This document shows positions 1 through 7,377 of a stretch of DNA of 64,000 nt, one piece after another. The first letter of the stretch is position 1; every line of letters begins with the position of its first letter. The stretch is from Pseudomonas orientalis (lineage in GTDB: Bacteria > Pseudomonadota > Gammaproteobacteria > Pseudomonadales > Pseudomonadaceae). The position numbers and the translations under genes were made by a program. The stretch lies in the NCBI RefSeq assembly GCF_001439815.1, contig NZ_JYLM01000006.1, positions 124,001-188,000 of the forward strand, given 5' to 3'. Below the pieces are notes generated by a model, which was not told where the DNA came from, searched no databases, and saw only the letters and a program-made list of their open reading frames with translations.

Positions 1-220
1 GCGCAGCCAGGCTTGCACCGTTGATGTCGATCACCAGGCGATCAGGCGCTGTGAGGGTAAAGACGCTGTGCTGGACCGGGCCAGACAGGTCGAACACCAG
101 TCGCGTGTTATCCGGCGCGCGCCACAGGCGAACACTTTTCACCTGTGAAGCAGCCAGAGCATTGACAGTCATTGCCGCAAGCAACACCCCCACGACAGCA
201 ACCAACGCGCGAAAGCGCAT
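1..220 (-). CDS. amiB: N-acetylmuramoyl-L-alanine amidase AmiB, N-terminal fragment
   Basis: Only the first 73 codons are in the window; the gene runs off the left edge. The ATG is at 218-220. The protein opens with a clear signal peptide (MRFRALVAVVGVLLAAMTVNALA) followed by the start of an AMIN domain (VKSVRLWRAPDNTRLVFDLS), which targets periplasmic amidases to the septum. The catalytic zinc amidase domain is not visible. The gene lies 15 bp downstream of tsaE on the same strand, the tsaE-amiB order found in many gammaproteobacteria, so it is probably the third gene of the nnrD-tsaE-amiB operon. The role, cleaving septal peptidoglycan at division, is family knowledge. Confidence 0.85.
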   Translation of the reverse strand, partial: MRFRALVAVVGVLLAAMTVNALAASQVKSVRLWRAPDNTRLVFDLSGPVQHSVFTLTAPDRLVIDINGASLAA

Positions 221-235
221 ACCTAACCCCACCAA

Positions 236-706
236 TTATTTGAATTCCAATGCCAAAGCGGCGCACCACGACTGGCCGCGCGCGCTCTGGGGCAACAACT
301 TCAGCTGACGTCCATGCTCATGCGGCGTAATGGTAATGGTCATGTCCGGCTTTGGCAAAAAGCCTGTGCCTTTATTTGGCCACTCGATCAGGCATAACGC
401 GTCTTCGTCGAAGTAATCACGGATGCCCATGAATTCCAGCTCTTCAGGGTCCACCAGCCGATAGAGGTCGAAGTGGAAGGCGCGCACCTGACCAATCTCG
501 TAGGGTTCGACCAGTGTGAACGTCGGACTTTTTACCGCACCGGCATGACCCAAACCACGAATGATGCCCCGGGACAGCGTGGTCTTGCCCGCCCCGAGGT
601 CGCCCTCAAGGAAGATCAGTCCAGCCCCGGCCGTGACCTGGGCAATGCGCTGGCCGAGACTGACCATGGCCTCTTCATCCGCCAGGAAAAAAATCACTTC
701 AGACAC
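236..706 (-). CDS. tsaE: tRNA threonylcarbamoyladenosine biosynthesis ATPase TsaE
   Basis: 156 residues, normal for TsaE, the cytoplasmic ATPase that works with TsaB and TsaD to make the t6A modification at tRNA position 37. The Walker A loop is GDLGAGKT at residues 35-42, and the family segments SPTFTLVEPY and FDLYRL follow. The start is GTG at 704-706, supported by a GGAGGAA Shine-Dalgarno about 8 bases upstream. The first 13 bases overlap the end of nnrD, so the two are translationally coupled. The identification is firm. Confidence 0.95.
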   Translation of the reverse strand: MSEVIFFLADEEAMVSLGQRIAQVTAGAGLIFLEGDLGAGKTTLSRGIIRGLGHAGAVKSPTFTLVEPYEIGQVRAFHFDLYRLVDPEELEFMGIRDYFDEDALCLIEWPNKGTGFLPKPDMTITITPHEHGRQLKLLPQSARGQSWCAALALEFK

Positions 707-1554
707 GGCGACTGTTCCTCCAACAATTGACGAATGGCCGGTATCAGGTCACTGGCGACCAGGCCGCGACCAAAGGTGCCCTGGCGATCCCCCGCCGTGG
801 CGTGCAACCACACGGCCAGACAGCTTGCTTCATAAGCGGGCATGCCCTGGGCCAGCAGTGCGCCTACCAGCCCGGCCAACACATCGCCCAGCCCTGCCGT
901 CGCCATCGCCGGGTGGCCCTGGTCACAGCGTGAAACACGTCCGTCCGGGCTGGCGATCAAACTGCCAGCACCCTTGAGGACAGTCACCGCGTTGAATGTC
1001 TGGCTCAACGCGCGCGCCACCTTGAGGCGATCGGCCTGCACCTCGGCTGTCGAAATGCCCAACAGGCGTGCGGCTTCGCCTGGATGCGGAGTGATCACGC
1101 AGTTGGCCGGCAGACTGACGCTGCCAGTTGCCAGTTGATTCAAGGCGTCGGCATCCCAGACTTGCGGCTGGGTCGCGTTGGCGGCGACGGACAGCAGGCT
1201 TTTACCCCAGGATGCGTCACCCAGACCCGGCCCGATCACAATCACTGAGATCTTTTCCAGCAGGCCCATCAGTTGATTGGCCGAACTCACGCCCATCGTC
1301 ATTACTTCCGGCAGACGCGCCAGCGCGGCGGGAACATGTTCAACCCGTGTCGCCAGCGACACCATTCCGGCACCGCTACGCAATGCACTTTCGGTACTGA
1401 GCAACGCTGCGCCGCCAAAGCCGCGGTCGCCGCCAATCACCAGCAGATGGCCGAACTGGCCTTTATGAGCGTCCAGCGAACGCGCAGCCAGTTGCGGCAA
1501 GTGGCCCGGCAACAACAGCTGAACGTCGGTTATTTCGTGTTTTGTCTGAGGCAT
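694..1554 (-). CDS. nnrD: ADP-dependent NAD(P)H-hydrate dehydratase
   Basis: 286 residues of the ribokinase-like YjeF C-terminal family, which repairs hydrated NADH and NADPH using ADP. A glycine-rich segment (GGDRGFGGAAL, about residues 41-51) and the conserved TAGLGDVLAGLVGALLAQG segment near the C terminus mark the active site. The E. coli homologue is a two-domain protein of about 515 residues with an N-terminal epimerase; that domain is absent here. The gene is first in a tsaE-amiB operon and divergent from queG, with 63 bp between the starts. Confidence 0.92.
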   Translation of the reverse strand: MPQTKHEITDVQLLLPGHLPQLAARSLDAHKGQFGHLLVIGGDRGFGGAALLSTESALRSGAGMVSLATRVEHVPAALARLPEVMTMGVSSANQLMGLLEKISVIVIGPGLGDASWGKSLLSVAANATQPQVWDADALNQLATGSVSLPANCVITPHPGEAARLLGISTAEVQADRLKVARALSQTFNAVTVLKGAGSLIASPDGRVSRCDQGHPAMATAGLGDVLAGLVGALLAQGMPAYEASCLAVWLHATAGDRQGTFGRGLVASDLIPAIRQLLEEQSPCLK

Positions 1555-1582
1555 GCGTCTTCAAGCTCCGATGTCTGGCAGA

Positions 1583-1588
1583 ATTATA
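1583..1588 (-). promoter_or_regulatory. Possible -10 box for nnrD-tsaE-amiB
   Basis: A perfect TATAAT on the minus strand in the 63 bp gap between nnrD and queG, about 29 bases from the nnrD start. No good -35 box is seen at 17 bases, so this is a weak prediction. Confidence 0.35.
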
Positions 1589-1617
1589 CGCATCTAACCT
1601 GTGGTTTCCCGTGTCTC

Positions 1618-2682
1618 ATGCCCGCTATTACCTCCGATCTGCCCGCTCTCGCCCAATCGATCAAAGACTGGGGCCGCGAGCTGGGCTTCCAGCAAGTCGG
1701 CATCAGCGGCCTGGACCTGGCCGAGCATGAACAGCACCTGCAACGCTGGCTCGACGCGGGCTATCACGGCGAGATGGACTACATGGGCGCCCACGGCAGC
1801 AAACGTTCCCACCCCGATGAACTGGTGCCGGGCACCCTGCGCGTGGTGTCGCTGCGCATGGACTACCTGCCCGGCGACACCCAGATGGCGCAGCTGCTGG
1901 CCCAGCCGGAAAAAGCCTACATCTCGCGCTACGCCCTGGGCCGGGACTATCACAAGCTGATCCGCAAGCGCGTGCAGCAACTGGCCGACCGCATCCAGGC
2001 GCAGATCGGGCCGTTCGGCTTTCGCGCCTTCGTCGACAGCGCGCCGGTCCTGGAAAAAGCCATCGCCAAACAAGCCGGACTGGGTTGGATCGGTAAAAAC
2101 ACCCTTGTGCTCAACCGCAAGGCCGGCAGTTATTTCTTCTTGAGCGAACTGTTTGTCGATTTACCGTTGCCGGTGGACCCACCCCACACTACCGAGCACT
2201 GCGGCCGTTGCACGGCGTGCCTGGACATCTGCCCCACCAACGCCTTCGTCGGCCCTTACATGCTGGATGCCCGGCGCTGCATTTCCTATCTGACCATCGA
2301 GCTAAAGAGCGCCATTCCCGAGGACCTGCGCCCACTGATCGGCAACCGCGTATTCGGCTGCGATGACTGTCAGATCGTTTGTCCATGGAATCGTTTCGCT
2401 CGACCCACCACCGAAAGCGATTTCAAGCCCAGGCACAACCTGGATAACGCCGAGTTAGCCGAACTATTTATGTGGGACGAGGACAAATTCCTCAGCAGCA
2501 CCGAAGGCTCACCCTTGCGCCGTGCCGGCTACGAGCGTTGGTTGCGCAACCTGGCGGTGGGTCTGGGCAATGCACCCTCCAGCATTCCGGTAGTGGAAGC
2601 CTTGAAGGCGCGGCGCGATTACCCATCGGAACTGGTGCGTGAACATGTGGAATGGGCGCTCAAGCAACACGCGGCACGCTAG
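1618..2682 (+). CDS. queG: Epoxyqueuosine reductase QueG
   Basis: 354 residues from the ATG at 1618, matching the usual family length; the frame stays open further upstream but that stretch is antisense to nnrD. QueG performs the last step of queuosine synthesis in tRNA, reducing epoxyqueuosine with a cobalamin cofactor. Two ferredoxin-like clusters are visible: CGRCTACLDICP near residues 195-205 and CDDCQIVCPW near residues 248-257, together enough ligands for two 4Fe-4S clusters. The stop codon overlaps the stop of the convergent gene at 2679. Confidence 0.95.
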   Translation: MPAITSDLPALAQSIKDWGRELGFQQVGISGLDLAEHEQHLQRWLDAGYHGEMDYMGAHGSKRSHPDELVPGTLRVVSLRMDYLPGDTQMAQLLAQPEKAYISRYALGRDYHKLIRKRVQQLADRIQAQIGPFGFRAFVDSAPVLEKAIAKQAGLGWIGKNTLVLNRKAGSYFFLSELFVDLPLPVDPPHTTEHCGRCTACLDICPTNAFVGPYMLDARRCISYLTIELKSAIPEDLRPLIGNRVFGCDDCQIVCPWNRFARPTTESDFKPRHNLDNAELAELFMWDEDKFLSSTEGSPLRRAGYERWLRNLAVGLGNAPSSIPVVEALKARRDYPSELVREHVEWALKQHAAR

Positions 2683-3293
2683 TGCACGTCGTCGTTGTAG
2701 ACGAACTTGGGCATTTCCCAGTGAAAACGGATCGCCAGCAGGCGCAATAGAAAGCCGCTGAACAGGGTCAGCAGAATCGCCTGTTCGCTAGGCAATTGTA
2801 GATACAGGCACAGCAAGTAGAACCAGGCGGCCAGGAACGACACGCTGGCGTACAGCTCACGGCGAAAGATCAGCGGGATGTCGTTGCAGAAAATGTCTCG
2901 CAGGATGCCGCCAAATACGCCGGTGATCACACCGCTGACCGACGCCACCAACATGCCGTGCCCCATTTCCAGGGCGGTCATGCAGCCGATCAGGGTGAAT
3001 GCCACCAACCCCAAGGCGTCCAGCGCCAGAAACAGCGAGCGCAGGCGGCGCATCAGCGGTGCGATAAAGATGGTCACCAGTGCGGCCACCGAGGTCAGCA
3101 CCAGGTATTCAGGGTGCTTGACCCAGGTCAGCGGGTAATGCCCCAGCAACATATCGCGCACCGACCCGCCACCCAACGCCGTCACGCAGGCGATCAGCAC
3201 CACGCCGAACCAGTCCATGCCGCGCCGACCGGCGGACAAGGCGCCGGTCATGGCTTCGGCGGTGATGGCGATGAGGTAGAGCATCAGCAGCAT
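2679..3293 (-). CDS. Trimeric intracellular cation channel (TRIC/UPF0126) family membrane protein
   Basis: 204 residues, almost entirely hydrophobic, with about six or seven membrane segments. The GGGSVRDMLLGHYPLTWVK segment near residues 42-60 and a second related glycine-rich segment (GVFGGILRDIF) near residues 125-135 are typical of the duplicated TRIC fold (YicG/YadS family). Family members conduct or transport small cations or glycine-like substrates; nothing here shows the substrate. It converges with queG, and the two stop codons share the palindrome CTAG at 2679-2682. Confidence 0.85.
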   Translation of the reverse strand: MLLMLYLIAITAEAMTGALSAGRRGMDWFGVVLIACVTALGGGSVRDMLLGHYPLTWVKHPEYLVLTSVAALVTIFIAPLMRRLRSLFLALDALGLVAFTLIGCMTALEMGHGMLVASVSGVITGVFGGILRDIFCNDIPLIFRRELYASVSFLAAWFYLLCLYLQLPSEQAILLTLFSGFLLRLLAIRFHWEMPKFVYNDDVH

Positions 3294-3442
3294 GATGGCG
3301 ATCCTTGCAGGGAGGCCGGCAGTCTAATCATTTGCTGATGGCACCAAAAGGGGGCGCTCCGAGATAAACCCGGTCGCCCTTCCACACTTGGATTTGCAAA
3401 TCCATTTCAATGTGGGAGGGGGCTTGCCCCCGATAAGCATAG

Positions 3443-3600
3443 GTATCTACTCAACTCTGCAGCGCCCAACCGTAACCATGATGCGCAGCGAGTCGCTCTT
3501 GATCTTGCTTTTGATCTTAGGCGCCCCGTTAAACCACGCTGGCCGAACGCAGGCTTGAATCCGTGGGCAACCCGGCAGGACGCCGGGTTAGCCGCACTGG
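3443..3600. repeat. Dispersed long repeat, copy 1
   Basis: This stretch closely matches 37435-37590, and 3506-3560 is identical over 55 bp to 37496-37550. Both copies begin just inside a REP element. It probably belongs to one of the non-REP dispersed repeat families described in P. fluorescens genomes, but I cannot name the family with certainty. Confidence 0.8.
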
Positions 3601-3649
3601 GCCATGGATGGCCCATTGCGGCGGTCCACGGATTCAAGCCTGCGTTCGG
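3543..3649. repeat. Nested inverted repeat with perfect 24 bp arms
   Basis: Arms 3543-3566 and 3626-3649 are perfect reverse complements over 24 bp (outer bases CCGAACGCAGGC). Inside lie two smaller stems: AACCCGGC/GCCGGGTT at about 3569-3590, and GCCGCA...TGCGGC at 3591-3622, which itself encloses TGGGCC/GGCCCA. The whole can fold into a branched hairpin. Confidence 0.85.
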
Positions 3650-3933
3650 GCACACCGAGCCTAAGCGAGGTGCCGAGTGGTGGGGCAAGAGCGTTTTGCT
3701 TACTTTTGCGCTTTTCAAAAGTGAGCCGCTGTAAGAGCGGAACCCTAAGCAGCCGTTACCGCAGAAACGGATATGTACTCGGGCTGATCCAGCATTCAGG
3801 TCGGCCCAGAGGCCGCCATCGGGGGCAAGCCCCCTCCCACATTTGGACCGAGGTGTATCAGATGGGTAACTGTCGTTGACGGGCCGCCACGGGAGCTAGA
3901 CCCCTCGCCACATGTCCAGCGCTCGCGCCGATT

Positions 3934-4476
3934 TCAAGCCTTGATGAAATGCTTGCGGTAATGCTGCAGTTCGGCAATCGACTCACGGATATCGTCCAGC
4001 GCCAGGTGCGTGCTGCCTTTATGGAAGCTGTCTTTGACCTCCGGCGCCCAGCGTGCAGCCAGCTCCTTCAAGGTCGATACGTCCAGGTTGCGATAATGGA
4101 AGTAGCTTTCCAGCCCTTTCATATGCGTATAAAGGAAGCGACGGTCCTGGCAGATGCTGTTGCCGCAGATCGGCGACTTGCCCCTGGGCACCCAGTTTTC
4201 CAGGAAGGCAATGGTTTCGGCTTCGGCTTCGGCCATGCTGATGCGGCTGTCGCGTACCCGCTGGGTCAGGCCCGAGTTGCCATGGGTGCGGGTATTCCAC
4301 TCGTCCATGGTGGCGAGCACGGCATCGCTGTGGTGAATGGCGATCACCGGACCTTCGGCCAAGGTGTTGAGGTTGCTGTCAGTGACAATCGTCGCCATCT
4401 CGATGATGACGTCGGTGTCAGGGTTCAGACCGGTCATTTCCAGATCGATCCAAATCAGGTTCTGTGGGTTTTGCAT
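3934..4476 (-). CDS. orn: Oligoribonuclease
   Basis: 180 residues, the standard length, starting at the ATG 4474-4476 (MQNPQNLIWIDLEMTGL). Orn degrades 2-5 nt RNAs and, in Pseudomonas, pGpG from cyclic-di-GMP breakdown. The DEDDh exonuclease residues are visible: D11 and E13 in IDLEMTGL, the Asp in NSICQDRRFL, and the His and Asp near the end (STHLALDDIRESI). It is divergent from rsgA with about 108 bp between starts, a conserved arrangement in gammaproteobacteria. The frame extends upstream antisense to rsgA, but that part is not coding. Confidence 0.96.
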   Translation of the reverse strand: MQNPQNLIWIDLEMTGLNPDTDVIIEMATIVTDSNLNTLAEGPVIAIHHSDAVLATMDEWNTRTHGNSGLTQRVRDSRISMAEAEAETIAFLENWVPRGKSPICGNSICQDRRFLYTHMKGLESYFHYRNLDVSTLKELAARWAPEVKDSFHKGSTHLALDDIRESIAELQHYRKHFIKA

Positions 4477-4584
4477 GGCTTGATTCTCTTGGCACCTTGG
4501 CGTAGCTGCGCAGTTTAGCAGGCGGCGCCGTGCTAGACTCGCGACCGTTTTACCCAACTTTTGCATTATCGACACGGAACACCA

Positions 4585-5616
4585 ATGGCCAAACGCCAGC
4601 TCAATCGTCGCCAAAACTGGCGCATCGAAAAGATTCAAGGTGAACGCGCAGCGCGCGCCGCCAAACGTGAATCCTCCGCCGTGGAAGCGCTCGAGGGCGG
4701 CGACCTGGGGCCCGAACAAACCGGCCTGGTGATCGCGCACTTCGGCGTACAGGTCGAAGTCGAGGCGCTGGAAGGCGACCTCGCAGGCTCTGTGTCCCGC
4801 TGCCACCTGCGCGCCAACCTGCCCGCGCTGGTCACCGGCGACAAAGTCGTATGGCGTGCCGGCAACCAGGGCATCGGCGTGATCGTCGCCCAGTTGCCAC
4901 GCAGTACCGAACTGCGCCGCCCCGACAGCCGTGGCCAGCTCAAGCCGGTAGCAGCCAACGTCGACATGATCGTGATCGTATTCGCGCCGCTGCCCGAGCC
5001 CCACGCCAACCTGATCGACCGCTACCTGGTCGCGGCCGAACATGCCGGTATCCGCCCGCTGTTGCTGCTGAACAAATTCGACCTGATCGACGAGCAGAAC
5101 GCCCCGGCGCTCAATGCGTTGCTGGCGGTCTACCGCACCCTGGGCTATCCGGTGCTGGAAGTGTCGGCCCATCACGGCAACGGCATGGAACAACTGCAAC
5201 AGCAGTTGGACGGGCGCATCAGCGTGTTCGTCGGCCAGTCGGGTGTGGGCAAGTCGTCGCTGGTCAACAGCCTGCTGCCGGAAGTCGACACCCGCGTCGG
5301 CCCGCTGTCGGAACTGTCCGGCCAGGGCACGCACACCACCACCACCGCACGGCTGTTCCACTTCCCCGGTGGCGGTGAGCTGATCGACTCCCCCGGTATT
5401 CGTGAATTCGGCCTCGGCCATGTCAGCCGCAGCGATGTGGAAGCCGGCTTCATCGAGTTCAACGACCTGATCGGCACCTGCCGCTTCCGCGACTGCAAAC
5501 ACGACCGCGAGCCGGGCTGTGCATTGCTCAAGGCACTGGAGGATGGGCGTGTGCAGCAGCAGCGGATGAACAGCTATCGGTCGATTATTGCGAGCTTGCC
5601 TGAGAGCAGTTACTGA
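4585..5616 (+). CDS. rsgA: Small ribosomal subunit biogenesis GTPase RsgA
   Basis: 343 residues from the ATG at 4585. RsgA is a circularly permuted GTPase that helps mature the 30S subunit. Motif order shows the permutation: G4 NKFD at 163-166 comes first, then the P-loop GQSGVGKSS at 217-225 and G3 DSPG at 268-271. A basic N-terminal arm and OB-fold region precede them. The C-terminal zinc knuckle ligands are C299, C304, H306 and C312. Downstream lie an inverted repeat and a predicted RNA rather than a simple terminator. Confidence 0.96.
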   Translation: MAKRQLNRRQNWRIEKIQGERAARAAKRESSAVEALEGGDLGPEQTGLVIAHFGVQVEVEALEGDLAGSVSRCHLRANLPALVTGDKVVWRAGNQGIGVIVAQLPRSTELRRPDSRGQLKPVAANVDMIVIVFAPLPEPHANLIDRYLVAAEHAGIRPLLLLNKFDLIDEQNAPALNALLAVYRTLGYPVLEVSAHHGNGMEQLQQQLDGRISVFVGQSGVGKSSLVNSLLPEVDTRVGPLSELSGQGTHTTTTARLFHFPGGGELIDSPGIREFGLGHVSRSDVEAGFIEFNDLIGTCRFRDCKHDREPGCALLKALEDGRVQQQRMNSYRSIIASLPESSY

Positions 5617-5677
5617 CGATCAATTTCTTGATACACATAAACCAGGGTGCTGAACGCCCCGGCCCATTGATTTAACA

Positions 5678-5766
5678 GGAGCAGGCATCAAGAATCCGGA
5701 TCAACTGGGTGGCTGATAAACACAAGCCAGCTTGTATTCGGATTTCCTGATGCCCATAATTGCTCC
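5678..5766. repeat. Long-range imperfect inverted repeat downstream of rsgA
   Basis: 5678-5700 (GGAGCAGGCATCA...) pairs imperfectly with 5737-5766 (...TGATGCCCATAATTGCTCC), with an extra six bases on the right arm. A smaller stem TGGCT/AGCCA lies inside at 5710-5729. It could end rsgA transcription or be the remains of a palindromic element. The right arm overlaps the predicted promoter at 5732-5760. Confidence 0.6.
5732..5760 (+). promoter_or_regulatory. Predicted sigma-70 promoter for a small RNA or pemK leader
   Basis: A -35-like TTGTAT (5732-5737) and a -10 CATAAT (5755-5760, five of six consensus bases) are separated by exactly 17 bp. The expected start is near 5767, just before a run of stem-loops. 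Confidence 0.5.
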
Positions 5767-5888
5767 GTCACCAGCGAAAGCTGGCAGGAGTCTGGATCCT
5801 TTTCGGAGTTGATCCAGCGGCGCAGAAGGGGCGAAGCAAGCTCCGCTGCGTGTCGAATAAAGCCGCCTTCGGGCGGCTTTGCTTTTTG
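5767..5888 (+). ncRNA. Candidate structured small RNA or attenuating leader
   Basis: About 120 nt between a predicted promoter and an intrinsic terminator, with no plausible coding frame. Consecutive stems are CCAGC-GAAA-GCTGG (5771-5784, a GNRA tetraloop), CTGGATC/GATCCAG (5792-5817), a weaker CGCAG/CTGCG (5821-5850), and the terminator AAAGCCGCC-TTCG-GGCGGCTTT (5859-5880) followed by GCTTTTTG. The terminator ends about 15 nt before the start of the PemK-like gene, so it may be a separate small RNA or an attenuator of that gene. No homology search was possible. Confidence 0.45.
5859..5888 (+). terminator. Intrinsic terminator just upstream of the PemK-like gene
   Basis: Nine-base-pair stem AAAGCCGCC/GGCGGCTTT with a TTCG loop, then a T-rich tract (GCTTTTTG). 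Strong by eye. Confidence 0.75.
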
Positions 5889-5902
5889 TGGGGAATTACC
5901 AC

Positions 5903-6298
5903 TTGGCTCTCTACTATCACCCCAAACAAGGCGATGTACTGCTGTGCGACTTCACGCGAGGCTTTGTAGCGCCGGAGATGCTGAAGATCCGTAAGGTCGT
6001 CGTGATATCCCCAACCTCTACGCATAATCGCAAGCTGTGCACCGTGGTGCCGATTTCCTCCACGGCGCCAGAGATCCAACACGACTGGCACCATCTGCTA
6101 CGCGCCAACCCACTTCAATCCGACGGTTATAAAGAGCTGTGGGTGAAATGCGACATGATTTACACCGTCAGCTTCGAACGCCTCGACAAACTGCACAGAA
6201 AGACCCGCGCCAAAGGTCGAGAGTACTTCGTACCGCGTCTGTGCGCTGATGATATGCGGGGCGTAATCGGTGGCGTCAAAGCGTACCTGCCACTCTGA
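5903..6298 (+). CDS. PemK/MazF-like protein, orphan
   Basis: 131 residues from a TTG at 5903 (MALYYHPKQGDVLLCDF), chosen because a GGGGA lies about 8 bases upstream; an earlier TTG at 5879 would start inside the terminator. The GDVLLCDF opening, the RKVVVISP strand and the CTVVPISST strand fit the MazF/PemK fold of sequence-specific endoribonuclease toxins. The usual adjacent antitoxin gene is missing: rsgA lies upstream and motB is convergent downstream. It may therefore be a lone toxin-fold protein with another role. Function is inferred from fold only. Confidence 0.6.
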   Translation: MALYYHPKQGDVLLCDFTRGFVAPEMLKIRKVVVISPTSTHNRKLCTVVPISSTAPEIQHDWHHLLRANPLQSDGYKELWVKCDMIYTVSFERLDKLHRKTRAKGREYFVPRLCADDMRGVIGGVKAYLPL

Positions 6299-6308
6299 CC
6301 TACAAATA

Positions 6309-6336
6309 AAAACGCCCCGAATGATCGGGGCGTTTT
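6309..6336. terminator. Bidirectional terminator between the PemK-like gene and motB
   Basis: Twelve-base-pair stem AAAACGCCCCGA/TCGGGGCGTTTT with an ATGA loop, giving a T-tract on both strands. It serves the converging PemK-like and motB genes. Confidence 0.9.
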
Positions 6337-6357
6337 CATGTATGACTTATAAACCGC

Positions 6358-7374
6358 TTAGGCCCCAGGCACAGGCACCGTCGGGTCCTTCACGCCGCCG
6401 TCATCAAACAGGTTCAGCTTCTGGCGCAGCTCATGGGGCGGCAGCGGCTCCTGACCTGGCGGGAGCGCATTCGGGTCCGCAGGTACTTCACCGGGGGCGC
6501 CATCGCCCTGAGCAGGCGGCGGTGGCGGCTGATCACCTTCAATCGCACGCTGGGCTTTTTTGGTCAGCACGACGATATCGATCCGTCGGTTGATCGGATT
6601 GAACGGGTCTTTTGGATCAAACAGCTGCGATGAAGCAAAGCCCACCACCCGTGCCACTTGCGGGTCCGGATAGCTGCCGGCCACCAGCGCGCGGCGGGCG
6701 GCGTTGGCGCGGTTGGCCGAGAGTTCCCAGTTGCCGAAGTCGCCCTGCCCCGCATAGGGCTTGGCATCGGTGTGCCCGCTGATACTGATCTTGTTCGGCA
6801 CAGCCTTGATGGTGTCGGCCATGGCCAACAGAATATCTTCGAAATACGGCTTCAAGCGCGCGCTGCCGGAATCGAACATCGGCCGGTTGGCGGCGTCGGT
6901 GATCTGGATGCGCAAGCCTTCCGGGGTGATCTCGAAGGAAATCTGATCCTTGAATTTCAGCAGTTGCGGGTTTTCCTCAACCTTGTTCTGCAGCTCTTGC
7001 AGCAACAGCTCCAGGCGTTCCTTCTCGACCTGTTCGGCCATGCTTTCGACCTTATCGCGCTCGATCGGGATTTTTTCCTGGGGCGATTCGGTTTGCACTT
7101 CCGGATTGATGGTGCGCTCCGGCGCCAGCTGCGGCGAGCCGCCCAGGTCGATCACGAAGGGTGTGCCACTTTCCGAAAAACCAATCGGGTCCTTGAAGTA
7201 ACCCGCAATGGCGATCTTCTGTTCAGGGGTGGCGGTGGACATCAGCCACAGCACCAGGAAGAACGCCATCATCGCCGTCGCGAAGTCGGCGAAAGCGATT
7301 TTCCAGGCGCCGCCATGGTGCCCCGCGGCGAAGCGCTTGACGCGCTTGATGATGATCGGCTGGTTGTTTTCCAT
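6358..7374 (-). CDS. motB: Flagellar motor stator protein MotB
   Basis: 338 residues. A single membrane segment at about residues 27-48 carries the proton-binding aspartate D30 (FADFATAMMAFF). A plug and linker follow, then an OmpA-type peptidoglycan-binding domain with ISISGHTDAKPY and the NRANAARRALV helix, then a proline-rich tail. With MotA it forms the proton-driven stator that turns the flagellum. It starts 3 bp after the motA stop, so the two are one operon. Confidence 0.96.
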   Translation of the reverse strand: MENNQPIIIKRVKRFAAGHHGGAWKIAFADFATAMMAFFLVLWLMSTATPEQKIAIAGYFKDPIGFSESGTPFVIDLGGSPQLAPERTINPEVQTESPQEKIPIERDKVESMAEQVEKERLELLLQELQNKVEENPQLLKFKDQISFEITPEGLRIQITDAANRPMFDSGSARLKPYFEDILLAMADTIKAVPNKISISGHTDAKPYAGQGDFGNWELSANRANAARRALVAGSYPDPQVARVVGFASSQLFDPKDPFNPINRRIDIVVLTKKAQRAIEGDQPPPPPAQGDGAPGEVPADPNALPPGQEPLPPHELRQKLNLFDDGGVKDPTVPVPGA

Positions 7375-7377
7375 GGC

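Larger units (their letters stand above)
3411..3842. repeat. REP pair enclosing a long palindromic repeat; intergenic TRIC gene to orn
   Basis: This fills most of the 640 bp gene-free stretch at 3294-3933. Outward REP copies lie at 3411-3436 (TGTGGGAGGGGGCTTGCC core) and, inverted, at 3815-3842. Such pairs are usually under 100 bp; here about 375 bp of other repeated sequence lies between them. No convincing gene is present; open frames through it are by-products of the palindromes. Confidence 0.85.

Noticed and set aside
3407..3718. 103-codon minus-strand frame in the repeat region
   Set aside because: It consists of the REP and the long inverted repeat read through; no start signal and no protein-like features.
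3294..3933. CRISPR-like array
   Set aside because: The repeats are palindromic REP and dispersed elements, not regularly spaced direct repeats with unique spacers, and there are no cas genes.
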